A stretch of 64,000 nucleotides of DNA from Chitinophaga sp. H8 (GCF_040567655.1 NZ_JBEXAC010000001.1:1302001-1366000); one strand, 5' to 3'; numbered from the stretch's first letter, positions 1 through 9,004 are shown. Translations and numbers: made by a program. Notes: a model not told the origin generated them from the letters alone.

Positions 1-1
1 G

Positions 2-2020
2 TCGAACACCAATGCTAATCTTGATTTTAATCTGATCGTAGATAGAACCGGAGCTGGTGTTGCCGGAAAGGATATAACCGAAAATGTAAGTGCGGTATAC
101 CGGTATGTCAGGATTTCTATCACCGGATCAGCTACGGGCAACTGGGCTTCCAGCAGGGAGTTGCAGGTAATTGGCACGCCATTGTCTCAACCAACAGGTA
201 TCGTGCCTGCTATCAATCCTGTTACTACAGGCAATTACCTGGTAGGTGCACAAATGTGTAACCTCTGGGGAGCGAAGGCGCAATGGGACCCGGTACGTAA
301 TCCCTATATCTATAATGGACGTAAACCATTGATGGGATGGTATGATGAGTCTTATGATGTGTCGACCGACTGGCAGATAAAGATGGCCAGGGAGCATGGT
401 ATCGGCTTTTTCTTTACCTGTTGGTTCAGGGGGTATAATAACGCCGGTAAATCTGTTATGTCACAATATGATCAGTTTATTAATGCTATTGCCAATACAG
501 CGTCTTACAGGGATAGCATTAAATGGGCCATACAGTGGGTAAATGATACTGATGTATCGGGTACCGTTGTTTGTGAAGGTGCGCCTGATTTTATTAATAA
601 TATAGCTCCATTTTGGATAGCTAATTATTTCAGTAAGTCCAACTATCTAAAGATTGATAATAAGCCGGTGGTTTCTATTTATGATATTGGTAAGTTTATA
701 TCTGAATGTGGAGGAGCTGTTAATGCTACTTATGCTATAAGCCAGCTCAGGTCGTTATGTGTAAGTGCGGGTTACAGTGGGGTTATTCTTATGACATCTT
801 CCGTAGTATCCACCACCGCAGCTAATGCCGGAGTATCTGTAGGGGTAGATTACTTGTACTCTTACCACGTACCTACATTCACAGAGCTGTATACAGTAAC
901 TAACCCCACGGTAAGTCAGGTAACAGGGTGGCAAAGAAATGCATGGAGTAATTATACTCATTACAGCGGGTTGCCTTATATCACTTCAGCTTCTGTTGGA
1001 TGGGATTCTGCTCCGTGGGGAGGCGCTTCTTTATGGCAATTATCTCCTTCAGATTATCAAACCATGCTTTCGCATGCAAAAGCACGGACTGATTCGCAGG
1101 CTGTTGGTTCAGTTCAAAAGAAGATGGTGCTTTTGGATAACTGGAATGAATATGCTGAAGGGCATATGATTGCGCCAACGGTTTTTCGGGGATATGGATA
1201 CCTTGATGCAGTAAGAGCTGTTTTTTCGGCTGCCGGACCGCATACGGATACTGTTCCCGATGCGTCAGTAATACCACAATTGGAACCGGTGCAGGCAAAA
1301 AATCTTGCGTTCCACAGACCAGTGATTACCTCTACTTTCGCTACCAGTGGGTATGAAGGAGCGGCAGCTGTAGATGGTAGTGCCGAGTATACTTATTGGG
1401 TAGCGAATAGTGCCAGCTTACCGCAATGGTTGCAGGTTGATCTCGGGTCAGCCTATGGTATTACGCAGGTGAAAACTATTTTTTTTGCTGATGATTTATG
1501 GAAATATAAGATAGAAGGTTCAGCAGATAGCACTACCTGGACGGTTTTGTCTGACCATACGGTTAGCGGTGTAGCAGCAAAGATCGCAGATGATTATCTT
1601 ACAGGGGTATACCGGTTTATAAAAATAACTATTACCGGAGTTGGTAATAATTGGGCTGCCATCAGGGAATTTGAAGTGTTTGGCAATGAGGCCGGCCCTG
1701 CGAGTGCAAAAGTTTCCAATACTGTTATCGATCCGAAGGTAAGACATGGTAAAGAGGATGTGGAGATAACAGTATATCCCAATCCTGCTGTCAATAACAT
1801 TCACTTCAGTATTAAAAATGTAAAGGAAGAAAATCTGACAGTCGAAATGTTTAACATCAACGGAATTGCTGTACATGTAGAATTGCTAAAGGCTGGCAAT
1901 ATAGCTGGCGCTCATCAGTTGCGTCTTAATAAGTCCTTGCCTGCGGGTACCTATTTACTCGCATTTACAGCCAGGGGCATTAAAAAAGTGGTCCCTATAG
2001 TAATTGTTTCAAGGGAATAA
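2..2020 (+). CDS. Secreted GH99-like/WbsX-like protein with F5/8 (CBM32-like) modules and T9SS sorting domain, 5' end outside window
   Basis: The reading frame is open from the first bases, so the N-terminus lies upstream; 672 codons are visible. Order of modules: the tail of a discoidin (F5/8 type C) carbohydrate-binding module up to about nt 170 ('YRYVRISITG', 'NWASSRELQV'); a (beta/alpha)8-like domain at about nt 230-1230 resembling the GH99/WbsX group, with the typical acidic motif 'NWNEYAEGH' near nt 1137-1163; a second F5/8 module at about nt 1290-1690 that repeats the wording of the first ('YRFIKITITG', 'NWAAIREFEV'); and a type A T9SS C-terminal domain beginning 'YPNPAVNN' near nt 1774. 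The protein is therefore predicted to be exported and anchored or released by type IX secretion, acting on a polysaccharide. The exact glycan cannot be told. Family assignment is from motifs only. Confidence 0.75.
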   Translation, partial: SNTNANLDFNLIVDRTGAGVAGKDITENVSAVYRYVRISITGSATGNWASSRELQVIGTPLSQPTGIVPAINPVTTGNYLVGAQMCNLWGAKAQWDPVRNPYIYNGRKPLMGWYDESYDVSTDWQIKMAREHGIGFFFTCWFRGYNNAGKSVMSQYDQFINAIANTASYRDSIKWAIQWVNDTDVSGTVVCEGAPDFINNIAPFWIANYFSKSNYLKIDNKPVVSIYDIGKFISECGGAVNATYAISQLRSLCVSAGYSGVILMTSSVVSTTAANAGVSVGVDYLYSYHVPTFTELYTVTNPTVSQVTGWQRNAWSNYTHYSGLPYITSASVGWDSAPWGGASLWQLSPSDYQTMLSHAKARTDSQAVGSVQKKMVLLDNWNEYAEGHMIAPTVFRGYGYLDAVRAVFSAAGPHTDTVPDASVIPQLEPVQAKNLAFHRPVITSTFATSGYEGAAAVDGSAEYTYWVANSASLPQWLQVDLGSAYGITQVKTIFFADDLWKYKIEGSADSTTWTVLSDHTVSGVAAKIADDYLTGVYRFIKITITGVGNNWAAIREFEVFGNEAGPASAKVSNTVIDPKVRHGKEDVEITVYPNPAVNNIHFSIKNVKEENLTVEMFNINGIAVHVELLKAGNIAGAHQLRLNKSLPAGTYLLAFTARGIKKVVPIVIVSRE

Positions 2021-2027
2021 TGATATG

Positions 2028-2963
2028 TCATGTGTTGTGCTGCTTTTCATTGGCTATTTGCTTCATCCCTTCCAGGTAGGTAGTAACCTGGAAATCAGGG
2101 AATCGATGTTTAAATTTTGAATCGTCAAATATATTGTCATGCTCATATCTGGGAAGCAGTTCCTGTAATTCTTTTACCCGGTTATTGAACATGGCACCCA
2201 TCTTAAATATAAACTTTGGAATAACTGAATATTTCAGTGCTGTATCATAAACTGTAGAAGCCAGCGTAATGAATTGTTTATAGGTTAATCTATTATTGTC
2301 AACCGGCAGATGCCAGGTTTGGTAAAATGCATCCGGTGTATTTCCAATCAAAGCGGTGGCGCTGCTTGCATCAGGTGTCCAGATCAGGCTTCTTAATTTA
2401 TCATCCCGTAATGGGACTTTTAGCTTTTTGCGCGCTTTAATATTATTGAAAATTAAAGAATTTGTGATACTCTGTGTTTTGCCAGGACCATAAAATTCCG
2501 GAGCCCGGCAAATAACGGCTTCCAGTTTGCCGGTATTTATTGCCTTTAGTAACATGTTTGCCATTATTTGTCTTATCCTTCCTTTTCTTCCAATAGGAGC
2601 AAAGGGCGTCCGTTCTGTAAGTATTCTGTCATCCTGGGGATACATGTAGGTATTATCAAAAAAAACCAATTTTGTCCCATTCACTTTACAGGCTTCGATT
2701 ACATTGCTGGTAATCAGCGGAAATTGTTTTTCCCACAAATCTGAATTCATTGGCAGGCCCAGTGTAAAGTAAGCTATTTCACTGCCCTCAACTGCTTTTA
2801 TTGCATTTTCCTTATTAGACAGATCTGCTGAAAAAATACTGTCTGTATCATTTACTTTTTTTGCTTTCCTGCTTACAATTCTGATGTTTGAAGTAAAACT
2901 GCTTTTAAGCGTCCTGGCTAATTCTTCGCCAATTTGCCCATTTGCTCCTAGTATTGTTTGCAT
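2028..2963 (-). CDS. NAD(P)-dependent epimerase/dehydratase (atypical SDR)
   Basis: A 311-residue protein with an N-terminal Rossmann dinucleotide-binding motif 'GANGQIG' (residues 7-13), followed by the extended or atypical short-chain dehydrogenase layout: 'FFDNTYMYP' in the region where the catalytic Tyr-containing stretch lies, and 'CRAPEFYGPG' in the substrate-binding part. It probably oxidises, reduces or epimerises a small soluble metabolite in the cytoplasm; the substrate cannot be deduced. It converges on the preceding secreted protein with only 7 bases between stop codons and no clear terminator, so transcripts may overlap. It stands alone on its strand. Confidence 0.75.
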   Translation of the reverse strand: MQTILGANGQIGEELARTLKSSFTSNIRIVSRKAKKVNDTDSIFSADLSNKENAIKAVEGSEIAYFTLGLPMNSDLWEKQFPLITSNVIEACKVNGTKLVFFDNTYMYPQDDRILTERTPFAPIGRKGRIRQIMANMLLKAINTGKLEAVICRAPEFYGPGKTQSITNSLIFNNIKARKKLKVPLRDDKLRSLIWTPDASSATALIGNTPDAFYQTWHLPVDNNRLTYKQFITLASTVYDTALKYSVIPKFIFKMGAMFNNRVKELQELLPRYEHDNIFDDSKFKHRFPDFQVTTYLEGMKQIANEKQHNT

Positions 2964-3554
2964 ACTGTTTTGCTATTTAGCTATTATCTATTTATAGAAC
3001 AGATAGAGAAACATTTAGTTTGATCTTAAATGTACATGAATATTATTAAAGCCGGTTTTCTGGTATCTAATATAAGTGCTGAAGAATAGCTATTAAATTG
3101 TTGGCCGGATGATTAATAACTCCGGCCAGTTATCAGTAAAAAACTGCCAGTTAAATGAATAATTGTCTGAAATGCAGTAAGATATTGGTTTTTTACTATT
3201 TTTAAACTTCCAGAAAATGGAAACTGAGGTAGTGAAAAAGCAACATGCTCCAATTCCTATGATCAGTATTGTCACAAAATATTTGTTCCTCAATAAAGAT
3301 AAAACAAGAAACAGACCTAGACATAGACCCGGTTGCCGCAGACAACCTTGAGTGGCCTCAGAAAAAGCAAATTTATAAGACGGCAATTCCGAAGCACCGG
3401 CAGTAGTATTAATATGTACTGTTGATAGGGTATTGCCTTTGGCAAGCGATAGTATTTAGACCACTTCATAGTGTCTGATTACTACATGAGGAGGTGTTGT
3501 TACTCCAAACGATGTATGTCAATCCATTTCAATTAAAAATAAAACAAACTAAGC
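2964..3554. other. Intergenic stretch without a convincing gene
   Basis: About 590 bases between divergent genes. A minus-strand frame at 3093-3386 (97 codons) contains a hydrophobic stretch ('YFVTILIIGIGACCFF') that could be one membrane span, but it has no recognisable family, an improbable N-terminus and no context, so I do not call it a gene. A small inverted repeat (TTGCC-TTT-GGCAA, near 3435-3447) lies in the last 120 bases. The rest is AT-rich and presumably carries the promoters of both flanking genes. Confidence 0.4.
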
Positions 3555-4544
3555 ATGAAGCAGTTATTACAAGTAACTATGTTTTTTTTCGTTATGGCCC
3601 TGATATCTGCAGGTTGTAAAAAAGGAGATCAGGGACCAGCTGGTCCACAAGGAGAAAAAGGGGCAGCGGGACAGCAAGGCGTACCTGGCCCTGACGGGAG
3701 CAAGATTTACAGTGGGAATGGTGCTGCTGCAGCTAACATTGGCACTATTGGTGACTTTTATCTGGATCTTTCCAGTTCTAAATTTTATGGTCCGAAGACC
3801 GCCAATGGTTGGGGTACGCCTATTAGTCTTAAAGGTGCCACGGGAGCAACTGGTGCTGCAGGTGCTACAGGCGCAACTGGTGCAACCGGTGCTACAGGAG
3901 CCACTGGTGCCACAGGAGCAGCAGGAGCAACCGGTGCTGCAGGAGCTGCCGGCAGTAAGATCCTCAGTGGTAGCGGTGCTCCGGCACCGGCAGTGGGAAG
4001 CAACGGCGATTATTATCTGGATAAATCTACCTATTACTTATATGGTCCTAAAACAGCCGGAGCGTGGGGAGCTGCTTTAGCATTGCAGGGACCCGCAGGT
4101 CCACAAGGCCCCGCTGGTCCGCAAGGTCCTGTCGGTACTGCTAATGTGATCTATTCCAGTTGGAAATATGCTACTAACTTTAATGATACAACGATAGACA
4201 ATTCTTCTTTGAAGGCAGGCTATGTAGCAGCCCCCGGTATTACCAGTAACATTCTCAATTCCGGAACGGTAGCTATATATTTTACGTATGGTGGTGGAAC
4301 ATTTCCTTTGCCTTATACCAGCAATGCTGGCGGCAAAGTCAATACCATTGCATTTACTCCCATGTTAGGTAAAATACTTATTACACGTTTTACACATGAT
4401 AACAGTAATTCTGTTAATTTGAGCACTTTATTACAGTATCGTTATGTGATTATACCTGGCGGTGTTGCTGGTGGCAGGCAGACTGCCCCTCCTGATTATA
4501 GCGATTATGCTGCTGTATGCAGATATTATCATATTCCTGAATAG
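3555..4544 (+). CDS. Collagen-like (Gly-X-Y) lipoprotein
   Basis: A 329-residue lipoprotein: signal sequence with lipobox 'LISAGC' (Cys 21), immediately followed by a collagen-like Gly-X-Y stretch (residues 24-47, 'GDQGPAGPQG'). Then come two copies of a ~45-residue module ending in 'YGPKT..GWG/AWG', separated by 13 perfect Gly-Ala-Thr/Gly-Ala-Ala triplets (residues 94-132), and a third Gly-Pro-rich stretch before a C-terminal globular domain of about 140 residues. Bacterial collagen-like proteins form trimeric rods on the cell surface; this one is probably anchored in the outer membrane by its lipid. It is monocistronic and ends at a bidirectional terminator. The function is not known. The two 'SG.GAP..VG..GDYYLD' modules resemble those seen next to collagen repeats in many Bacteroidota and Firmicutes surface proteins. 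Confidence 0.85.
   Translation: MKQLLQVTMFFFVMALISAGCKKGDQGPAGPQGEKGAAGQQGVPGPDGSKIYSGNGAAAANIGTIGDFYLDLSSSKFYGPKTANGWGTPISLKGATGATGAAGATGATGATGATGATGATGAAGATGAAGAAGSKILSGSGAPAPAVGSNGDYYLDKSTYYLYGPKTAGAWGAALALQGPAGPQGPAGPQGPVGTANVIYSSWKYATNFNDTTIDNSSLKAGYVAAPGITSNILNSGTVAIYFTYGGGTFPLPYTSNAGGKVNTIAFTPMLGKILITRFTHDNSNSVNLSTLLQYRYVIIPGGVAGGRQTAPPDYSDYAAVCRYYHIPE
3834..3950 (+). repeat. Collagen triplet coding repeat (Gly-Ala-Thr/Ala)13
   Basis: Thirteen consecutive 9-bp units encode Gly-Ala-Thr or Gly-Ala-Ala. Synonymous codons vary from unit to unit, which shows selection for the peptide rather than recent slippage, although copy number may still vary between strains. Confidence 0.85.
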
Positions 4545-4563
4545 TCAGGAGCTTTTATTATGC

Positions 4564-4597
4564 TGAAAATGGCTGTCTGCAAAGGCAGCCATTTTCA
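4564..4597. terminator. Bidirectional terminator between convergent genes
   Basis: A perfect 12-bp inverted repeat (tgaaaatggctg / cagccattttca) with a 10-base loop sits between the collagen-like gene and the YdeI-like gene that converges on it. The A- and T-rich ends of the arms can serve in either direction. Confidence 0.7.
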
Positions 4598-4622
4598 ATG
4601 TATGTTCGTACTGAGCAAGGAA

Positions 4623-5009
4623 TCAAACTTTTGCAGTTGCTTCCGTTACCCACATTCCGGTACGTTTTGCCAGATCGATCTTTTCCTGACCATGCGCCGT
4701 CATCAGCCCTGTTGTAATCATCCGTTCAGCCCGTTCTATATTAGGCTTGCTCCATTTGCTTTTTGCTTTACGGGGGGTAAATGTCAGATAAAAACTTTCC
4801 TCATTACGTTTTCTGGCTTTACTGTCTATCCACCCGAAACACAGCGCTTCTTCAGTGGCTTCGATAAGGGAAACGCAGGGAACTTTACTTTTCTTATGAT
4901 ATTGTATCAGCCATACACCTGTTTCCGACTGGCAGTTTTTAGCCAGCCATTTCCGCCATTCAGTTCTGGTGGGAGCGTATACCGCCTGTCTTCCATCAAG
5001 TGTTTCCAT
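4623..5009 (-). CDS. YdeI/OmpD-associated family protein, short form
   Basis: A 128-residue cytoplasmic protein with the family signature 'EEALCFGWIDSKARK' followed by 'FTPRKAKSKWSKPN'. YdeI/OmdA proteins are linked to resistance to cationic antimicrobial peptides and bacteriocins in enteric bacteria; a biochemical activity is not established. Family members are usually about 190 residues and carry a C-terminal OmdA domain; here the protein stops at the domain boundary, and only about 80 bases separate its stop from the next gene, so the second domain is absent rather than frameshifted. It follows the VOC gene by 2 bases and is surely in the same transcript. Confidence 0.8.
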   Translation of the reverse strand: METLDGRQAVYAPTRTEWRKWLAKNCQSETGVWLIQYHKKSKVPCVSLIEATEEALCFGWIDSKARKRNEESFYLTFTPRKAKSKWSKPNIERAERMITTGLMTAHGQEKIDLAKRTGMWVTEATAKV

Positions 5010-5011
5010 AA

Positions 5012-5437
5012 TTATAAGCTGGCTTTTTGTTGTAATATTTGCAGATAATGTGGGTTGGTCATGATGCCGATGATATTACCAAAGGGATCCGTCAGTGCTG
5101 CTGTAGCAAAACCGCTCCCTTCCTGGCCGCGTGCGGTAATGGGCTCAAATTCTGTAGCGCCCATGGCTATCAGTTGGTCGAAAGTAGCTTTAATATCATC
5201 CACATGCCAATAAGTAATGGCGCCGCCAGTGCCGGCTGATCTTGCCGGAGGGGCGTATTTGCTATCTATCACCCCCAGTTCATGCTGGTAATCACCGAGG
5301 CGGAACTCGAAATAGCCAGGCATGTCAAAATAGGGGGCTTCGCCGAAAAATTCGGTATACCATTGCTTTGCTGCTGCATGATCTGCTGCGTAAAATGTAA
5401 GTGTAGCAATACCGCGTAATACTGATGATTGTGCCAT
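5012..5437 (-). CDS. VOC family (glyoxalase/bleomycin-resistance fold) protein
   Basis: A 141-residue single-chain VOC protein with two beta-alpha-beta-beta-beta halves: 'GIATLTFYAADHAAAKQWYTEFFGEAP' opens the first and 'YWHVDDIKATFDQLIAMGA' the second, ending in 'DPFGNIIGIMTNPHY'. VOC proteins bind a divalent metal and act as lyases, dioxygenases or binding proteins for antibiotics; the second-half 'H' of 'YWHVDD' and the Glu of 'FEFRLGDYQHELG' region are candidate ligands. It is the first gene of a two-gene operon with the YdeI-like gene. The substrate is unknown. Confidence 0.8.
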   Translation of the reverse strand: MAQSSVLRGIATLTFYAADHAAAKQWYTEFFGEAPYFDMPGYFEFRLGDYQHELGVIDSKYAPPARSAGTGGAITYWHVDDIKATFDQLIAMGATEFEPITARGQEGSGFATAALTDPFGNIIGIMTNPHYLQILQQKASL

Positions 5438-5560
5438 TTGGATAATTTATCAGGTTATTGTTTTAACAAAAATAGCACCCGGTTTTGACAACCCTATGTC
5501 AGCAGGGTTGATTAAAACAAAAAAAATGTTCAGCTTTGGTATCTAAAAGCGAAGCATAAA

Positions 5561-6196
5561 ATGAACCCACAAGAGAAAATATTGCATTGCTATAACCTGG
5601 TAGCGGAAGACTATGCGGTGGAGCGTTGGGACGAACTCTCCCAAAAGCATATTGACCGGTTGTTACTGAAGGAATTTGCAGCTAGCAACAAGGAAAAGGG
5701 GTTGTGTGCCGACTTTGGCTGTGGGCCCGGTCAAACCACTAAATTTCTGTATGACAATGGTCTGAAAGATATTATCGGTATCGATCTGTCACCAGCAATG
5801 GTGAATGTTGCCAGGAAGCTTTCTCCTCAAATTAAATTTGAAACCGGAGACCTGCTGAATATTGCTTATCCATCAGCATATCTGGGAAGTGCGCTTGCAT
5901 TTTATTCGATCGTACATTTTACTATTGATCAGGTCAGCACCTGTTTTGGAGAAATAAACAGGGTATTGAAAATAGGCGGAGATTTTTTATTTTCCTTTCA
6001 TGTGGGAGATGAAATCGTTCATTTTGACAAAGCCCGTGACAAAGTAGTAGACATCGATTTATATTTCTTTAAGACGGATGATATAGTAAAATTACTTTAC
6101 GAAACGGGTTTTAAGGTGATAGATGCAATAGAGCGGCGTCCGAATGAAAATATGGAATACCCCACCAGACGGGCCTATATATGGGCTGAAAAATAA
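5561..6196 (+). CDS. Class I SAM-dependent methyltransferase
   Basis: A 211-residue protein with motif I 'ADFGCGPGQTTKFL' (SAM-binding glycine loop), the acidic residue of motif II in 'IIGIDLSPAMV', and motif III/IV around 'FYSIVHF'. It belongs to the Methyltransf_25/11 group that methylates small molecules or lipids in the cytoplasm. It is preceded by an AT-rich intergenic region shared with the divergent VOC gene and followed by a convergent cupin gene. The substrate cannot be read from the sequence. Confidence 0.85.
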   Translation: MNPQEKILHCYNLVAEDYAVERWDELSQKHIDRLLLKEFAASNKEKGLCADFGCGPGQTTKFLYDNGLKDIIGIDLSPAMVNVARKLSPQIKFETGDLLNIAYPSAYLGSALAFYSIVHFTIDQVSTCFGEINRVLKIGGDFLFSFHVGDEIVHFDKARDKVVDIDLYFFKTDDIVKLLYETGFKVIDAIERRPNENMEYPTRRAYIWAEK

Positions 6197-6240
6197 TGGA
6201 GTAAGATAACATCCTGTCCTATAATATCTCCCTTAACTTA

Positions 6241-6636
6241 CTAGCCCTGGTACTGCTGGTCGGTCACCTTTTCCAACCAATCCACAACTTTTCCATCGAG
6301 GTTTTCCTGAATAGCAATATGTGTCATGCCGGTAGTAGCAGTGGCACCATGCCAGTGTCTTTCACCAGGTTCAAACCAGACCACATCTCCAGGGTGGATA
6401 GTTTCTACCGGGCCGCCTTCCTGTTGTATCCAACCGCATCCGGCAGTTACAATTAATGTTTGCCCAAGCGGATGGGTGTGCCAGGCTGTTCTTGCTCCCG
6501 GTTCAAAGGTTACGCTGGCTGCCGCAGCCCTACGAGCTTCATTAGCCTCGAAGAGTGGATCAATTCTTACGGTACCTGTAAACCAGTCATCCGGCCCTTT
6601 AGCGGATGGCCTTGATCCTATTCTTGTAATTTCCAT
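6241..6636 (-). CDS. Cupin-domain protein
   Basis: A 131-residue single cupin. Cupin motif 1 is '[18 protein letters not shown]' (two His, one Gln/Glu-type ligand) and motif 2 is '[18 protein letters not shown]' (third His), so the metal-binding set is intact. The sequence is of the type annotated as quercetin-dioxygenase-like or (R)-mandelonitrile-lyase-like cupins, often neighbours of carboxymuconolactone decarboxylases. It ends close to the stop of the methyltransferase and lies downstream of the amine oxidase on the same strand with a 95-base gap. The enzyme activity is uncertain. Confidence 0.8.
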   Translation of the reverse strand: MEITRIGSRPSAKGPDDWFTGTVRIDPLFEANEARRAAAASVTFEPGARTAWHTHPLGQTLIVTAGCGWIQQEGGPVETIHPGDVVWFEPGERHWHGATATTGMTHIAIQENLDGKVVDWLEKVTDQQYQG

Positions 6637-6730
6637 GGTTCAAATATTTAATTATGTACCTGCTTATTTTTTTATAGTACAAGTTAAGCAATTCAAAACT
6701 TCTAACCTGTATAGTAAGTTTGGTGTAACC

Positions 6731-8035
6731 TTATTCTGCCAGTACCATTCCGGCAGCATGACGGCCACTGGAGAGTGCTGCTTCAACAGTACCCATAGCA
6801 GGCCCATCATACAGGTATTCACCCGCAAAGTATATTGTCTGATCAACAGCCTTCCGCAAAATCTTCCGGGCCTGTTTACTTTCTACCATATCATAAGCAT
6901 AAGAGCCACGGGTATATGGTTCGGAGGTCCAGTTGGCAACATGCCAGGTAATAAGTTTATCCTGTAGTGTCTGGGAGGAGATGCCAAATATATCTCCCAG
7001 TGAAGCAAGGGTGGTTTGCATAATAGTTGCAGGTGGTTGCAGCTGCATTTCCAATGCCGGAGGCCCGCCAAGCCAGCCGGTAAGTAGCGGAACATTAGGA
7101 TCAGACTGTGTCCAGAATGTGGGAATAGCCTCGTTTGTCAATAGTAGTTTAGTAGTGGGGGAGCTGTTGGATGGTCTGAAAAAATCATGGCCTGTCCAGA
7201 AGGGTTCCTTAAACTCAAGCAGTATTTTTATGATTGCCCCAAATCCAATGTTTTGTATAGCTGCTGTTTGCTCCTGCAAGGAGGGATAGAACCCTACAAC
7301 CCCCGTTGTATTGCCGGCAGCCTGCAGTACTCCTAATGGCAGTGCAATAATCACCTTGGCCGCTTTGTAAATGGTGTTGTCGCTGGTACTGACCTTTACG
7401 GCACCCTTTTCCCAGATTATGTTGCTCACAACTTTATCCAGCAGAATTTTACTACTGCTTTTGAGGCATTCCCCGGCGAGGTATTGGATCATGGCCCCAT
7501 AACCACCAACAATACGGTGCTGTGCATCATCATCTTCATTTTCCCATTCATTGCGGATCGCCAAAGTGCTGATGTCATGTATACTGGCAGCATCATATCC
7601 GTTTACATACTTTTCTACCTGGGAACGCATTGGGGCATATTTTTCTCCCGGGAAATGCTGTTTCAGAAAGTCATACAGCGGGAGGTCCTGATGTAATTCA
7701 TCCATCTTCTTCAAGAGAGCATCCATCCCTTCAACAGGTTCATCACCTTGTTCAAACTTACCGTCAAAATGCCGTAACATTTCGAAGGAAGTCTGAGTAT
7801 AACTGATGTCGGCTTCCTTTAACAGGGTAAGTGTAACCGGTAAATTGCCATGAATGAATTCCGCGCCGAGTTCTATATGCTGGCACAGCGATTTACTATT
7901 CACCGTATAAATCCGTCCGCCCAAGCGGTGCCTGGCCTCTAACACTGTAACTGTTTTACCAGCTTTTACCAGTACATAGGCCGCCATTAAACCTGCAGCA
8001 CCTGCTCCAACGATGATGACATCTGGTTGTTTCAT
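6731..8035 (-). CDS. Flavin monoamine oxidase family protein
   Basis: A 434-residue FAD enzyme. The N-terminal dinucleotide-binding motif is 'IIVGAGAAGLMAAYVLVKAG' followed by 'EARHRLGGRIYT', the amine-oxidase GG-doublet signature; the C-terminal FAD motif is 'IYFAGEYLYDGPAMGTVEAALSSG'. Enzymes of this family oxidatively deaminate amines or amino acids, releasing H2O2. There is no signal peptide, so it is cytoplasmic. It may share a transcript with the cupin downstream. Confidence 0.85.
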   Translation of the reverse strand: MKQPDVIIVGAGAAGLMAAYVLVKAGKTVTVLEARHRLGGRIYTVNSKSLCQHIELGAEFIHGNLPVTLTLLKEADISYTQTSFEMLRHFDGKFEQGDEPVEGMDALLKKMDELHQDLPLYDFLKQHFPGEKYAPMRSQVEKYVNGYDAASIHDISTLAIRNEWENEDDDAQHRIVGGYGAMIQYLAGECLKSSSKILLDKVVSNIIWEKGAVKVSTSDNTIYKAAKVIIALPLGVLQAAGNTTGVVGFYPSLQEQTAAIQNIGFGAIIKILLEFKEPFWTGHDFFRPSNSSPTTKLLLTNEAIPTFWTQSDPNVPLLTGWLGGPPALEMQLQPPATIMQTTLASLGDIFGISSQTLQDKLITWHVANWTSEPYTRGSYAYDMVESKQARKILRKAVDQTIYFAGEYLYDGPAMGTVEAALSSGRHAAGMVLAE

Positions 8036-8195
8036 ATTTTAAAAAGATTTATAGAAGGTGGGAATACTGTCAATTACAACAGCAAACAACCTGCCCCGAA
8101 TGTAAGTATTCCGGGAACTTTTTGATACGAGGTATTAAAATCCGGTGTTTAAAGATGGGATTTAAAGCAGACAAGAGTCCTTCTTTTGAGGGGCA

Positions 8196-8226
8196 TTGCA
8201 TCCTACTATTGAATACTATAATTTTG
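8196..8226 (+). promoter_or_regulatory. Candidate promoter of the sigma/FecR locus
   Basis: A TTG at 8196-8198 and TAATTTTG at 8219-8226, 20 bases apart, match the Bacteroidota housekeeping pattern (-33 TTTG, -7 TAnnTTTG). It would give a leader of about 95 bases before the TTG start of the ECF sigma gene. Confidence 0.35.
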
Positions 8227-8326
8227 CATGATTCCAGGGTTTTATTGTAATCAGGGAGTCAAGCCATGAATTAACAACTATATCTATGGCATTTTTGCCG
8301 TAGATTGTTACCATAATCGAGCGTAA

Positions 8327-8938
8327 TTGAGCATTGACGGAAACCGGACATATGACGAAAAGGAACTGCTGCTAAAAATTGCGGAAGGGGATGAGAGGAG
8401 CTTTGGCACATTAGTAAAGCATCATTGGCCGCAGGTATATGGTACTGCCCTTCGTTTAACTAAATCGCCGGAGCAGGCTAAAGACCTGGCGCAGGAAATG
8501 TTCCTGAAATTATGGAATAACCGGAGCAAGCTCCCGGAAGTGGATAATCTCGGTGCCTATATATATGTTGCCGCTCGCCATATTGTGATGGATTTTATGC
8601 AGAAAAAAGTGCTGCATCTGGATAATATGCCGCATCTGGCCGACTATTTTTCCGAAAACTCTGTTAACCACCCGCAAACCAGCCTGGAACTGAAAGAGCT
8701 GGAACAAACAGTGTCTGCAGCTGTGCAGGCTTTACCCGAAAGGACAAGGCGTGTTTTTGTATTGCACCGCTTTGAAGGGAAAAGCCATAAAGAAATAGCA
8801 GATTTACTTAATATCTCTGAAGTTAGCTCCAAAACCTATATAGTAAGGGCGCTAAAAGACATTCGCCGTTATCTTTCCGAACATGCCGGTGATAACCCGG
8901 TATTGCTCATTTTCCTGCTCAGCAAATTTTTTCAATAA
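8327..8938 (+). CDS. ECF-type RNA polymerase sigma factor
   Basis: A 203-residue sigma-70 family protein of the Bacteroidota FecI-like type. Region 2 covers about residues 26-92 ('EQAKDLAQEMFLKLWNNR') and region 4 about 125-180 ('LPERTRRVFVLHRFEGKSHKEIADLLNISEVSSKTYIVRALKDIR'-like). A stop codon (TAA, 8324-8326) directly precedes the TTG chosen as start, and no in-frame ATG exists before region 2 is lost, so a TTG start is the only reasonable choice. The C-terminus ends in a hydrophobic 'LLIFLLSKFF'. It should direct transcription of the SusC/SusD genes when released by the FecR protein encoded next. Confidence 0.9.
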   Translation: MSIDGNRTYDEKELLLKIAEGDERSFGTLVKHHWPQVYGTALRLTKSPEQAKDLAQEMFLKLWNNRSKLPEVDNLGAYIYVAARHIVMDFMQKKVLHLDNMPHLADYFSENSVNHPQTSLELKELEQTVSAAVQALPERTRRVFVLHRFEGKSHKEIADLLNISEVSSKTYIVRALKDIRRYLSEHAGDNPVLLIFLLSKFFQ

Positions 8939-9004
8939 TTTTTTTCAGATCACTGTCTTACCCCCTCCGCTTTTTCCGTCATATATAAACGTAAACGCGA
9001 TATC

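Noticed and set aside
3093..3386. 97-codon minus-strand frame with one hydrophobic stretch
   Set aside because: No family, no plausible signal or partner, and the N-terminal third looks random; treated as intergenic.
3834..3950. CRISPR-like or tandem DNA repeat array
   Set aside because: The period is 9 bp, in frame, and encodes Gly-X-Y triplets; no spacers.
3785..4003. Long antisense frame rich in Ala-Pro-Val opposite the collagen repeat
   Set aside because: A by-product of the 9-bp coding repeat read on the other strand.
4560..5048. 162-codon plus-strand frame
   Set aside because: It lies antisense to the YdeI-like gene, which has clear family motifs; cysteine- and phenylalanine-rich composition is that of a shadow frame.
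6326..6967. 213-codon plus-strand frame
   Set aside because: Antisense to the cupin and amine oxidase genes and crosses both; no recognisable domain.
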